Program-made: the position numbers and the translations under genes | Shown here: positions 28,600 through 37,852 of the stretch, piece after piece | How the letters are laid out: each line of letters begins with the position of its first letter | Position numbering within the stretch: position 1 is the first letter of the stretch | Source of the DNA: Akkermansiaceae bacterium | GTDB taxonomy: Bacteria; Verrucomicrobiota; Verrucomicrobiia; Verrucomicrobiales; Akkermansiaceae | Length of the DNA: 64,000 nucleotides | Assembly: GCA_905182405.1 (NCBI GenBank) | Contig: CAJJBQ010000001.1 | Location: 1,984,001 to 2,048,000, forward strand | Direction of reading: 5' to 3' | The notes under the pieces: model-generated | What the model saw: the letters and a program-made list of their open reading frames with translations, nothing else | Database searches by the model: none | What the model was told of the DNA's origin: nothing

Positions 28600-29274
28600 T
28601 CAGCGAAACCGCCAAACGTTAATTCTCTTCGAAAATGGAAGAAGGAAAAGAGCGATAAAGGCAGCGGCGATGAGTTGCAGCCAAATCAGGTAAGAGGGCC
28701 AAGGTCCCAAGTGGTCTAAAATGGTGGCGCCATCTGGTTTTTCCATCAGGAAACCAAAGTTTGTGTCGGCCGCCCAATTAACGGCCATGACGCTGATGAA
28801 ATACACCTGATTCCAGAGGAGAAGTCGGGGGAAGGTTCCCGGGCGAGGTCTCCACCCTTCAGCTAGGGGGAGGAAGAGGGCGGTGATGACAACCACGCCA
28901 TGGTGAGTGAAAAAGGTAAAAAAGATCGGATGAGGAAAGGGATAGGGTAGATTCGGAGTGATGAGAGCCTGGAGGGTTCCTGCAAGTCCCCAGCAGAAAC
29001 ATAATTCTCTAATTAAGGGCTTCTTGGTGATTAGGGCAAAGCCCGCCAGGAGCGCTGCGACATCGCAGAGGTGGAAAGGGAGAAGGTTGTCGAGAGGGAT
29101 CTCGAAATCAAAAGATTCATAGACCCACTGATTGAAGCCGTAGGCAGAGAGGTTGAGAAGTGCGAGGAGGGCAACTGGCCAAACGCATCCTCTGCGCCTG
29201 AAGACGATACAAAGTAATCCAAAAACAGCCCCCACTAGGAGAGCCAGCAGATGAGCTGTGCCAAAAAGTTCCAA
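28600..29274 (-). CDS. YwaF/TIGR02206-family integral membrane protein
   Basis: A 224-residue protein with about six or seven membrane helices. FELFG-like start (MELFGTAHL), LPFHLCDVAALLAGF in the third helix, and FFTHHGVVVITALFLP with a conserved His pair match the YwaF/TIGR02206 family. The function of this family is unknown. It lies 4 nt after the YdcF-like gene and 19 nt before ispH, in one minus-strand run. Confidence 0.75.
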   Translation of the reverse strand: MELFGTAHLLALLVGAVFGLLCIVFRRRGCVWPVALLALLNLSAYGFNQWVYESFDFEIPLDNLLPFHLCDVAALLAGFALITKKPLIRELCFCWGLAGTLQALITPNLPYPFPHPIFFTFFTHHGVVVITALFLPLAEGWRPRPGTFPRLLLWNQVYFISVMAVNWAADTNFGFLMEKPDGATILDHLGPWPSYLIWLQLIAAAFIALFLLPFSKRINVWRFR

Positions 29275-29278
29275 GTCC

Positions 29279-29899
29279 CTATTCTCCCGATATCCAGTAC
29301 CAATGCAACATTACAAACTCATTGAAGAGGAAGCGGGTTCTGGCACCGAAGGATTGAAATTTAGAAGAGGGAGTGGCCGAGGTGGATACGCTAAGGCCCA
29401 GATCCTCGGCCATCTTGTTCGCTCGCTTGAGGTGCCATGGATCACTGACGAGAAGGGCGGATTTCCAGCCTTCATTGGTGAGTATCTTTCGAGCTTCTTC
29501 GAGATTTTCCTGTGTTGTTCCTGAATCAGTTTCAATGCGAATAGACTCGCTCGGGATTCCTTCCTTGATGCAGTAATTCAGCGCTACTTCAGATTCGGAA
29601 AATGGAGCGTCCTTGCCATATCCTCCTGTCAAGACAAGCGCGCGAACACGATCGGTCTTGTAGAGTCCGATGGCGTGATTGAGACGTTCTTTTAAAACGG
29701 GAGATGGTTTATTATGCCAGGCGGCCGCGCCGAGGACGATGGCACAGTCAGCCTTTTCGTTTTGGTCCAAATTTCCGACACGCTCGATATCCCAAAGCTG
29801 CCAGACTGAGTAAATCAGCAGGAGGAGAAGTGTCGCTAGGATGACTCGACGGAGACGGTGCATGAGAAGGGTGCAGAAGAGGTAATCATTTTGCATCAA
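29279..29899 (-). CDS. YdcF/SanA-like DUF218 protein, membrane-anchored
   Basis: The 206-residue protein has one N-terminal membrane helix (about residues 18-35) followed by a DUF218 domain: ADCAIVLGAAAWHNKPSPVLKERL, ALVLTGGYGKDAPFSESE, and LVSDPWHLKRANKMAEDLGL. Family members such as SanA affect envelope integrity; the domain has a Rossmann-like fold. A second start at Met13 (29863) is possible and gives a more typical short cytoplasmic end. Confidence 0.85.
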   Translation of the reverse strand: MMQNDYLFCTLLMHRLRRVILATLLLLLIYSVWQLWDIERVGNLDQNEKADCAIVLGAAAWHNKPSPVLKERLNHAIGLYKTDRVRALVLTGGYGKDAPFSESEVALNYCIKEGIPSESIRIETDSGTTQENLEEARKILTNEGWKSALLVSDPWHLKRANKMAEDLGLSVSTSATPSSKFQSFGARTRFLFNEFVMLHWYWISGE

Positions 29900-29920
29900 A
29901 GGAGAAGGAGAAAGAAGGCA

Positions 29921-31288
29921 TCACTGATTCCACTGACTTAATTGCATCGGGAAAGGGCATGACGCGCAGTCGGAGGAATCCTCTAGACAGAAATCGCGAT
30001 AGACTTGTAGGAGAGCTTGGTGTTTCCATGCACGATCAAGATGAGGTTTAGCTTTTGCAAGGGAGCCGAAAAGTCGTTCGCAGCAGCGCTTTACTTTTTG
30101 GTTGGGTTCACCGGCTCGAAGCTTTGAAAAATGATCCCAAGAGCGAGGCAGTTCCAGAGGGAAGAGGGTGTTGATGAAAAACTCATGAACGCGTGAGCTT
30201 CCAAAAATACGAAGAGGTTTTTCCTTACGTGCCGATCTAAGTGTGTGGTGGTGAGTCCAGAAAAGATGGGGGAGACTTTCGAGGGCGGATGCCAGTTCGG
30301 AAAAGGGAGGCTTCATTTTTGCAAGGAGCTCGATGTTCGACCAGTCCGATGCGATGGTGGCGAGGGCTGCCAGGCGTCGCTGCGGATGGTTTCCCGGGCG
30401 GGTCGCGCGAGTGGACCAAGCGAGCTGTCGGTCTCTATCAAATTCATATTGGTCACGATGTTTCCACCAATGATGCCAAAGGGACTGGAGGTAATCTTTT
30501 GAGTCGTCCGGAGCATCCTCATGGAGCGCGGGGGAGAGGAATCCGGCAGAGCCGAAGAGGATTGCTTCGATCTCCTCAGCAGGGTGTTTTTTGAGTGACT
30601 GAATTGGAAGTCGTTGAGCTAGAAGCCTCATTGATAAGCGGTTTTCGGAGTAGCCCAAGCAATCTGCAAACGATTCCCAGAGAGCTTGGGATGGGGTTTG
30701 CCATTCTGAGTGGTGCTCAAAGTGGAGAGCTTTTTCTTCCGCCCGATGGAGCGCTGCTTCTTTCAATAGTGAGTCGATTGATTCATCGGGCATGCGAGCC
30801 AAGGGAGTCAGGCACGCCCCGGGTCGGGCCAGGGCTTGACTGATTCTGGGATGGCCCAAAGCTTCCTGAACTGATTCGGGCGACAGGCAGATGCGCGGGA
30901 TTTCGCGGTGAGCAGAGCTGCGGGTAAAATAAGTGGGCCCCTGATCGTGAAGGACGATGTGGAGAATGACGTCATTAAAATGCGTGCTCTCGCTGTGCCC
31001 ATGGAGGTCCCAGCTGCGGGAGTCGAGATCGAGCTCGATGGGTCCTTGGTGTGCCTCGCCATCGATCTCAACGGCAGCTCTGAGGAAGTCGGGGCCTGCG
31101 CCTCGATTCCATTCTCCTAGCGAGATAATTTTCACTTTCTGGCCGTGATTTCCTAGATGCTCGGATGGGAAATAGCCGGCGAACCATCGTGATTGGACCT
31201 CGATTTCATCGGGATCGGGATGCCGAGTCTCCTCCCTGAGAAGGGTTTCCCGAGACTGGGTGATGTGGAGTAATTCGGAGTATGTCAT
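29921..31288 (-). CDS. DUF2851 family protein
   Basis: A 455-residue cytoplasmic protein with the DUF2851 N-terminal pattern: VQSRWFAGYFPSE, SLGEWNRGAGPDFLRAAVEI and GPIELDLDSRSWDLHGH, in which the acidic and basic residues resemble a PD-(D/E)XK-like nuclease core; that resemblance is my inference. Four cysteines close the protein: C-x14-C pattern ending DCASCPF near residue 445. Function unknown; common in Bacteroidota and Verrucomicrobiota. It starts 5 nt downstream of the TIGR03790 gene stop. Confidence 0.75.
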   Translation of the reverse strand: MTYSELLHITQSRETLLREETRHPDPDEIEVQSRWFAGYFPSEHLGNHGQKVKIISLGEWNRGAGPDFLRAAVEIDGEAHQGPIELDLDSRSWDLHGHSESTHFNDVILHIVLHDQGPTYFTRSSAHREIPRICLSPESVQEALGHPRISQALARPGACLTPLARMPDESIDSLLKEAALHRAEEKALHFEHHSEWQTPSQALWESFADCLGYSENRLSMRLLAQRLPIQSLKKHPAEEIEAILFGSAGFLSPALHEDAPDDSKDYLQSLWHHWWKHRDQYEFDRDRQLAWSTRATRPGNHPQRRLAALATIASDWSNIELLAKMKPPFSELASALESLPHLFWTHHHTLRSARKEKPLRIFGSSRVHEFFINTLFPLELPRSWDHFSKLRAGEPNQKVKRCCERLFGSLAKAKPHLDRAWKHQALLQVYRDFCLEDSSDCASCPFPMQLSQWNQ

Positions 31289-31293
31289 AACGA

Positions 31294-32847
31294 CTACTTC
31301 TTTAATTTTGTGGCCGGTGGCGCCGGTGGGTCGAGAATGACGATTTGCGCTTGGACTGCTTTTATTTGAGGGAGGTCACGGAATTTTTTTACGGCGATCT
31401 TCAGAAGGCCAAGTGCTTTTTCGGGATCCTTTCTCCTCCGTTCTAGTTCGACTTGATTGAGGATTTGGCGGAGTTGATCAGGGCGACTCACGAAGCTATC
31501 TTCAGCAAGTAGGAATTGTTTGGACGCATTGTCATAATCATGGGCTTCCAGGGCTTCCCAGGCCATCGCCTCAAATAGGATTCCGCTTTTCATGCGCTCG
31601 GCGGCTCCTTTCAACTTGCCGTTACGCATTTTTGAATCTGTCCAATGTTCATGAGCCATTCGGAGTATTTTGTATTCCTTGGACTCATTCATGTCTTCAG
31701 GTTGTTTCCCATTATTTTTAAAGGGCCGATAAAGGGGGTCACCTAAAACGAGATTCTGCCAGGACATCGCATTCATCGCCATCGAAGCTGATTCAGCCAA
31801 AGAGTATCCTTTCAAAAGGCGATCATGGAAGATGTCAAAGTTATGGGAGAACTGAAGGTAAGGTTCCCAGGTATTTCCCAGAGTGGCGGCCGCACCAGAT
31901 TCAAGGAGCGCCGCTGACCAGTTCTTGGAGGGATCCGTCAGTTGGGCCGCGCTCATGGAATGAAGGTGGACTGCGATCGCTCCCCGTTGAAGTTTGAGCT
32001 CAGGATTGAGAAACGGACCGTTGCGATGAAAGGTGTACCAGCCAAAGTAAATGGCCGCATCAGACATGGGGTAGTTGGTGACAAAAGTGTCTTTGGTGCG
32101 ATCCGTGATGGTCGGGAATCCGGAGGCGAGAGCACGTTTCGTAATTCCTTCGAGCCATTTATCTCCGATCGCAAAAGCGCCCCCTTTGAGTGCGAAATCG
32201 AGGTAGGTCTTTCCCCAGAGCCCTTTTTCTTCGGCGTCGAGAGCGTCGAGCACCATGCGTTGGCAAGTGAGGTAACTTTTTGCGTCGATGCGACCTACTA
32301 GAAGAAGATAGGGAGTGGGCATCTGGATGAAGGGGATCTCCTTATTGAAATATTTGTTCGCGATGGGACCTCCGATTGGGAGACCATGAATTCCCATGAC
32401 CGCTAGTTCGGAGTCGACAGAGGCTTCGTTGATTTCCAGAAACTGTCCTTTGCCTTGCGCTTCACCAGCTGGAATCTCAGAGCGTGTGATTCTGAGGGGC
32501 ACTCCTTTCATGAGAGCGAGACAGCGGATCTTGTTGCTCGCGGCGATAAGGACGCCATTTTGATTCTTTCCCAGGGTCCACCATTGACGTTTTGTGAACT
32601 CTTCTCGCAGTGGGTCACGAACTCTGCGTTCGAAAGCTTCTCGATCAATTGTTTCCTCTTCAGGGAGAATCAAACCGACAAGATTGGCTACCGGAATTCG
32701 GCGGTTCATGGCATAGAATTCCGCAAGTTCCCGACTTTTCTGCGAGGAAGAGTTATAAACTACCGCGACATGGCCTGGCTGAAGCGGTGCCGGATTGGAA
32801 AGGGCCATCGAAGAAGAGAGCGCGAAGATGAAAAGACGGAGAATCAT
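31294..32847 (-). CDS. TIGR03790 family exported protein
   Basis: The 517-residue protein has a signal peptide (residues 1-17, ending near ALSNP) and then the TIGR03790 domain: AVVYNSSSQKSRELAEFYAMNRRIP at the start, a VLYLLLVGRIDAKS-like segment, YFGWYTF, and SAAATLGNTWEPYL followed by LVLGDPLYRPF. The C-terminal 130 residues look like helical repeats. Function unknown; the family is typical of Verrucomicrobia, Planctomycetes and Acidobacteria. It may be co-transcribed with the MBL gene 12 nt upstream. Confidence 0.85.
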   Translation of the reverse strand: MILRLFIFALSSSMALSNPAPLQPGHVAVVYNSSSQKSRELAEFYAMNRRIPVANLVGLILPEEETIDREAFERRVRDPLREEFTKRQWWTLGKNQNGVLIAASNKIRCLALMKGVPLRITRSEIPAGEAQGKGQFLEINEASVDSELAVMGIHGLPIGGPIANKYFNKEIPFIQMPTPYLLLVGRIDAKSYLTCQRMVLDALDAEEKGLWGKTYLDFALKGGAFAIGDKWLEGITKRALASGFPTITDRTKDTFVTNYPMSDAAIYFGWYTFHRNGPFLNPELKLQRGAIAVHLHSMSAAQLTDPSKNWSAALLESGAAATLGNTWEPYLQFSHNFDIFHDRLLKGYSLAESASMAMNAMSWQNLVLGDPLYRPFKNNGKQPEDMNESKEYKILRMAHEHWTDSKMRNGKLKGAAERMKSGILFEAMAWEALEAHDYDNASKQFLLAEDSFVSRPDQLRQILNQVELERRRKDPEKALGLLKIAVKKFRDLPQIKAVQAQIVILDPPAPPATKLKK

Positions 32848-32859
32848 GTGGACTTGGCT

Positions 32860-33633
32860 TTAAAGGTCGAGGGAGAGTCCATCGTAGGCAATTGAGATGG
32901 AATTTGGAAGCGTGGCGCTCAGCGTGGCGCAGTCGAGTTCGTGTGAGATGTGCGTGAGGTAAGCACGGGGTATTTTTAGAGTTTCGACGCTCTTTAGGGC
33001 TTCGGCAACTGACATATGCGTGGAGTGACTTTTTTCCCGCAGGGCATCGATGATTAAAATGTCGCTTCCTTTGATGAGGTTGAGGGACTTGGTGGGGATC
33101 GTTTTAACGTCAGAAATATAGACGAGCGACTTCGCGCCGGGATGATCGAAGCGAAATCCGTGAGTTCTGACATTGCCATGATAGACTTCGATGGGAGTGA
33201 TTAGGAGGTTTTTGATCTTAAAGGGGCCGTCAAAGGGCTGAGCGGATGGGTGAACGTATCCCGGGGAGATTTTCTCTTTGGTGAAAGCCCAGGGGAACAT
33301 GGTAGTCAGCGCTTTTAAGGTTTCGGGGGATCCATAGAGAGGGAGGGGGGATTTACTCCCCCAGCAGAAGGCGCGCAGCTCGTCAAAGCCCATCACGTGA
33401 TCAAGGTGAGGATGGGTATATATTACGGCGTCGACCTTGCTGAGTTTTTCCCGGAGAGCCTGCTGGCGGAGGTCGGGGCCTGCATCAATGAGGATCTTGC
33501 CAAAGGGGCCTTCAAGGTAGCCCGAACTCCTCGAGCGGTCGTCTCGGGGATCCGACGAAACGCAAGTGGGGCAATCGCAGCCAATCACGGGAACTCCTAC
33601 CGAGGTTGAGGTTCCAAGGAAACGAAAGCGCAT
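32860..33633 (-). CDS. Metallo-beta-lactamase-fold hydrolase (PhnP-like)
   Basis: The 257-residue protein from the ATG at 33633 (MRFRFLGTSTSVGVP) has the metal-binding motif THPHLDHVMGFDEL and further His residues in YHGNVRTHGF and THISHELD. The early GCDCPTCVSSDPRD motif is characteristic of PhnP-type phosphodiesterases, where it binds a structural zinc. Longer starts at 33666 or 33726 would run into recN on the other strand. No phosphonate genes are nearby, so the in vivo substrate is unclear. Confidence 0.85.
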   Translation of the reverse strand: MRFRFLGTSTSVGVPVIGCDCPTCVSSDPRDDRSRSSGYLEGPFGKILIDAGPDLRQQALREKLSKVDAVIYTHPHLDHVMGFDELRAFCWGSKSPLPLYGSPETLKALTTMFPWAFTKEKISPGYVHPSAQPFDGPFKIKNLLITPIEVYHGNVRTHGFRFDHPGAKSLVYISDVKTIPTKSLNLIKGSDILIIDALREKSHSTHMSVAEALKSVETLKIPRAYLTHISHELDCATLSATLPNSISIAYDGLSLDL

Positions 33634-33718
33634 CGAGGGGAGAGGAGGTGTGAAATGTTCGCTCATGGTTGCAAGCTGGGCGTAGCTTGGCATAATGCCG
33701 CGGTCATCGCAAAACGGA

Positions 33719-35359
33719 ATGCTCACCCTTCTTAAAATTCGGAACCTAGCTCTCGTCGATCATCTGGAATGGGATCTTGGTGGAGGGCTTGTGGGAGTCA
33801 CCGGTGAAACAGGAGCGGGAAAATCAGTGATCGTTGGCGCACTGAAGCTCGTGTTGGGAGAGCGGGCCGATAAGGGAATCATCAGGACAGGAGAGGAACA
33901 GTGCACCGTTGAGGCCATTTTTAACCTTCCTGATGTTTCAGTGATCAATGAGATCCTAGAGGAATCTGGTCTCGATCTCTGTGAAGGTAGCGAGTTGATC
34001 ATTCGGAGAATCGTGGGAGCGAAGAGTAACAAGCAGTTCGTCAATAATGGAATCGCGACTCTCGGAGTGTTAAAAAGACTGGGTCAACATCTTGTCGATC
34101 TGCATGGACCACACGATCATCAATCCCTTCTCTCTCCTGAGCGGCAAATGGCGATGCTTGATGCCTATGCCGGGGCTGGTGCGGAGATGCAAAAATATCG
34201 CGATCTGTGGTCCCAGTGGCGGGATGCCCAGGAGGAATATGAGGTGGCTCGGGCACAGCGGGAGGTGGGCGATCAAGAAAAGGAGCTGCTCCGCTTTCAG
34301 GTGGAGGAGATTGATGCCGCCGCATTGAAGGCAGGCGAAGAAGTCGATCTCGAAGAGCGCTTTCGGCGCACCAGCAACGCAAGTCGACTTGGGGAATTGG
34401 CTGGGCTGGCGGGAGAACTGCTCACCCAGACCGTTTCCCCGGGATTGGAGGAACTTCAAAGGTTGACCCATGAATTGAGTAAGATTGATCCGGCGGTTTC
34501 TGATCTCAGTGATGAGGTGGAAGGAAGCGTGGCCCAAATGCAGGAACTTGAGAGGTGTGTGTCCGACTATCTGGGAGAACTCGACCTTGATCCCGAGGAG
34601 GTTCGTAATGTGGAAGAACGCTTCAACTTATTGGAAACGCTGAAGCGGAAGTATGGCCCGACGATTGAGGATGCGATTGAGCATGCGGAGGATGCCCGAC
34701 AGCGTCTCGAAGGTTCCGATAACCGGGAAGCCTATCTTGCAGGGCTCAAGGATGGGGTAGAGAACTCCTTGAAGAAGCTTCGGACGGCGGCACGCAAGCT
34801 CAGCACTAAACGTAAGAAATCGGCGCCAGCTCTTGCGCAAGAAATCCGAAATCATCTTGTCGACCTTGGGTTTAAACAGGGTGAGTTTGAGGTCGAACTG
34901 AATGCTCGCGAGGAACCCGGGAGTGTCGGGCTCGAAAATGTGGAGTATTTATTTGGTCCCAACCCGGGTGAACCACTCAAGCCGCTCCGGCAAGTTGCTT
35001 CCAGTGGCGAAATTTCCCGTGTCATGCTTGCCGTGAAAAATGCGCTCGCGGATCAGGACAGCACGCCGCTCATGGTCTTTGATGAGATTGATGCAAATGT
35101 GGGCGGAGAAATCGCGCGTGCGGTGGGAGTGAAGATGGCTAGCCTTGGTGAGCGTCATCAAGTGGTTGCCATTACGCATTTTCCTCAGGTTGCCGCGGTC
35201 GCGCACCAACATTTCGTGGTCGAAAAGCGGGTCGAGGGTGGGCGATCCATTTCCTCTCTCACTGAGGTGAGTGGAGAAGGGCGCATTGACGAACTCGTAC
35301 GAATGTTGGGAGGGGGAGGAGACTCTGCTCGTGAAATGGCCAAATCTCTTCTGGTATAG
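33719..35359 (+). CDS. recN: DNA repair ATPase RecN
   Basis: An SMC-like protein involved in double-strand-break repair. Walker A GETGAGKSVIVGALKLVLG lies near residue 30; the hinge/coiled-coil arms cover about residues 150-400; the signature ASSGEISRVMLAVKNALA and Walker B MVFDEIDANVGG, then THFPQVAAVAHQHF, complete the ATPase head. Length 546 is normal. The ATG at 33719 (MLTLLKIRNLAL) fits the family better than 33695. It is divergent from the MBL gene, with an 85-bp gap between starts. Confidence 0.97.
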   Translation: MLTLLKIRNLALVDHLEWDLGGGLVGVTGETGAGKSVIVGALKLVLGERADKGIIRTGEEQCTVEAIFNLPDVSVINEILEESGLDLCEGSELIIRRIVGAKSNKQFVNNGIATLGVLKRLGQHLVDLHGPHDHQSLLSPERQMAMLDAYAGAGAEMQKYRDLWSQWRDAQEEYEVARAQREVGDQEKELLRFQVEEIDAAALKAGEEVDLEERFRRTSNASRLGELAGLAGELLTQTVSPGLEELQRLTHELSKIDPAVSDLSDEVEGSVAQMQELERCVSDYLGELDLDPEEVRNVEERFNLLETLKRKYGPTIEDAIEHAEDARQRLEGSDNREAYLAGLKDGVENSLKKLRTAARKLSTKRKKSAPALAQEIRNHLVDLGFKQGEFEVELNAREEPGSVGLENVEYLFGPNPGEPLKPLRQVASSGEISRVMLAVKNALADQDSTPLMVFDEIDANVGGEIARAVGVKMASLGERHQVVAITHFPQVAAVAHQHFVVEKRVEGGRSISSLTEVSGEGRIDELVRMLGGGGDSAREMAKSLLV

Positions 35360-35643
35360 GACGAAGACCTTTTTTGACGCTCATGGCTGCTGGCCCATCC
35401 CGAGAACCTGAGTGGGACCGTAGACGGAGAGCAAAAACTTCAGGAATTTCTACGAGCCAATGAAGGACTCAGCATGGCGGATCAAGTCAGGAGGGTAATA
35501 TACTGAGAGGCTTTCAGGGGTTCCACGCACAAAATCACCTAAGAGGGCGCCGACCTGCGAGGCATCAGTTCGCTGCGCGAGGTGAGAATGGAGAGGAAAT
35601 TTCACGGTTGCGAGGGAGATAGCGAGCACCTAAACCGAGGTCG
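35360..35643 (+). other. Non-coding spacer between recN and aminotransferase gene
   Basis: About 280 bp in which I see no ORF, terminator hairpin or RNA motif. Confidence 0.5.
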
Positions 35644-36471
35644 ATGATTGTCTGGCAGAACGGGAGCCTGATTCCTGAAGAAGAAGTTCGCCTTTCTCCC
35701 TTTGATACTGGGCTGACGGTGGGAAAAGGGGTTTTTGAAACTCTTCTCGCGCTGCGAGGAGAGCCTTTTGCATGGACTTGTCACTATCGGAGACTCAGCG
35801 AAGCGGCTCACCTTTTTTCCATGGAGATCCCTTCCTCTGAGCTGTTGAGAAATGCCGTATTGGCCGTTCTCAACGCGAATGAATTTAAAGTGGCACGTGT
35901 TAGGGTGACAATTACCGGAGGGGTCGGAGGACCCGGGGTTTCACGGAAGGGTGCACCTACGGCATTTGTGACGACAACACCATTTGTCGAATTCCCCGAA
36001 GAAGCGAAAGTTTGCTTAGGAGGTTCACGGGATTTCACAGGTCCTTTGGATGCCGTGAAATCTTTGTCTTACGCCGAAAATATCCTTCTGATGGAAGACG
36101 CGAAGCGAAAGGGCTTTGATGAGATCCTGATTTCGAATTCAGCAGGGAACTTGATCGAAGGGAGTGGGTCGAATGTCTTTGTCGTACGTCAGGGCGTCGT
36201 AATGACCCCGCCCTTGAGCGATAAATGTCTTCCCGGGGTTACCCGAGCTCTTGTCCTAAATCTGCTTAAAAAGGAAGAGTGGTCACATCGCGAAATTTCC
36301 ATCCCAACCGATGATCTATCGGAGGCTGATGAGATTTGGCTCACCAGCAGCACGCGCAGGATTCAACGGGTGACCCGACTTGACGAAACGTCTTGCGGTG
36401 CCGAAACGCCATTTTTTGACAAGATGAGAGCCCGTTTCGATCGGCTCATGCTTGAACAGATCGACCCTTGA
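35644..36471 (+). CDS. Class IV (fold type IV) PLP aminotransferase or aminodeoxychorismate lyase
   Basis: The 275-residue protein has the fold-type-IV features: SPFDTGLTVGKGVFETLLA at the N-terminus, the PLP lysine in DAVKSLSYAENILLMEDAK near residue 145, EGSGSNVFVV, and LPGVTRALVLNLL. The family includes IlvE, D-alanine transaminase and PabC; the sequence does not separate these. Its 3' end overlaps the M48 gene on the opposite strand by 26 bp. Confidence 0.85.
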   Translation: MIVWQNGSLIPEEEVRLSPFDTGLTVGKGVFETLLALRGEPFAWTCHYRRLSEAAHLFSMEIPSSELLRNAVLAVLNANEFKVARVRVTITGGVGGPGVSRKGAPTAFVTTTPFVEFPEEAKVCLGGSRDFTGPLDAVKSLSYAENILLMEDAKRKGFDEILISNSAGNLIEGSGSNVFVVRQGVVMTPPLSDKCLPGVTRALVLNLLKKEEWSHREISIPTDDLSEADEIWLTSSTRRIQRVTRLDETSCGAETPFFDKMRARFDRLMLEQIDP

Positions 36472-37711
36472 GGGCTTCGATACGAACGAGGACCGGAGGA
36501 TGGGAGTGATCGAGGAATATCTCCAAAGGATGAGGTGTCAGATTTGAAAGGTTCTCTGCGGAAAGCTTCTTGAGAGCCGAGATGAGATTGTCGGGAGTCC
36601 CTTGGGAATCCGCAGCATAGGCATCGGCTTCAAACTCATGCTTTCGGGAGAGTCCATTCATCAAGATCGAGAGGATTCGGGAAACCGGTTTAAAGACGAT
36701 CATGAAAAGAACGAGGCCGACCGCGTAGGACGGAATCACGCCGAAGGCTGCATAAAGCAGCTTGCCGAAGGCCGAATTCGCATCAGTGGCCATTCCTAAA
36801 AGGAAAAAGATGACGGCAGTTTGGATGATGGAGAGCACGAGGCGCTGAACGATGTGCTTCTTTTTGAAGTGACCAATTTCATGAGCGAGAACCGCCACCA
36901 ATTCCTGGGTCGTCTGTTTTTCGACCAAGGTGTCGTAGAGGGCGATTTTCTTACGCTTTCCGAAGCCGGTGAAAAAGGCGTTGGCCTTGGCGGAACGCTT
37001 GGAACCATCCATCACTGAGATTTCAGTCAAAGGAAACTCGCACTTCTTGGCCATGGCCTGAATCGCCTTGTTGAGCTCTCCATCCTCCAGTGGGGTAAAC
37101 TTGTTGAAGAGAGGGAGGATCAAGGAAGGAGCCAGATAAGTTAAGGCGAGAGAAATGACGGTGACCGAGAGCCAAGCCCAGACCCAAGCATGACTGACCG
37201 AGAGAAAGATCCAGAGAATGAGTGCGATGATCGGGAGACCTATGAGAGCGGTGAGGGCAAATCCTTTGATCTGATCTCCAATAAAGGTTCCAAGGGTTGT
37301 TTTGTTGAAACCAAATTTCTCTTCCAGAACAAAGGTGCTGTAGATGTCAAAGGGAAGGCTGACGATCCAACTTGCGAGGTAGATACCCGACATGAAGATA
37401 AGCCCGGTTGGAATCGGGTCATATCCATATCCGCGAGCAAGAGAGTCAAACCATCCGAATCCTCCCATCAACCAAAAGGCCAAGAAGAGAGTGAGGTTTG
37501 AAATCGAGGAAATGATGCCGAATTTGGCTTGGGCGCGTTCGTAGTCCTGCGCTTTAGCGTATTTTTCGTCATCCCAAATTCCTCGGAATTCTTCCGGAAG
37601 CTTAGGTTCGAGGTTTTTGAGGGTGAGAATCGTCGCGATAAAATCGAGATTCCAGAACACAAATAATGTGATCAACAAGCAAACGGCGAGGAGGTTGAAC
37701 TCGGGTGACAT
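36446..37711 (-). CDS. M48 family (Ste24/CAAX-type) membrane zinc metalloprotease
   Basis: A 421-residue protein with several N-terminal and central membrane helices, an M48 N-terminal domain (PEEFRGIWDDEKYAKAQDY near residue 40), the catalytic HEIGH in VLAHEIGHFKKKHI near residue 282, and a downstream glutamate in SRKHEFEADAYAA, the third zinc ligand. It resembles eukaryotic-type Ste24 more than HtpX by length and the N-terminal domain. Probable role in membrane-protein quality control. Converges with and overlaps the aminotransferase gene. Confidence 0.92.
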   Translation of the reverse strand: MSPEFNLLAVCLLITLFVFWNLDFIATILTLKNLEPKLPEEFRGIWDDEKYAKAQDYERAQAKFGIISSISNLTLFLAFWLMGGFGWFDSLARGYGYDPIPTGLIFMSGIYLASWIVSLPFDIYSTFVLEEKFGFNKTTLGTFIGDQIKGFALTALIGLPIIALILWIFLSVSHAWVWAWLSVTVISLALTYLAPSLILPLFNKFTPLEDGELNKAIQAMAKKCEFPLTEISVMDGSKRSAKANAFFTGFGKRKKIALYDTLVEKQTTQELVAVLAHEIGHFKKKHIVQRLVLSIIQTAVIFFLLGMATDANSAFGKLLYAAFGVIPSYAVGLVLFMIVFKPVSRILSILMNGLSRKHEFEADAYAADSQGTPDNLISALKKLSAENLSNLTPHPLEIFLDHSHPPVLVRIEALKGRSVQA

Positions 37712-37852
37712 GCGCCCACAGACTGCGGTTTTCCTATATTACAACAAGATGAATCTGCCATAGCTTCCAAAATTGACAGGAGGGGAGCAAATAGCCTAGC
37801 CTCTCAAAGATCTCTTAGCGGAATTAACATTCTCGCATTCATCACTCACAAA

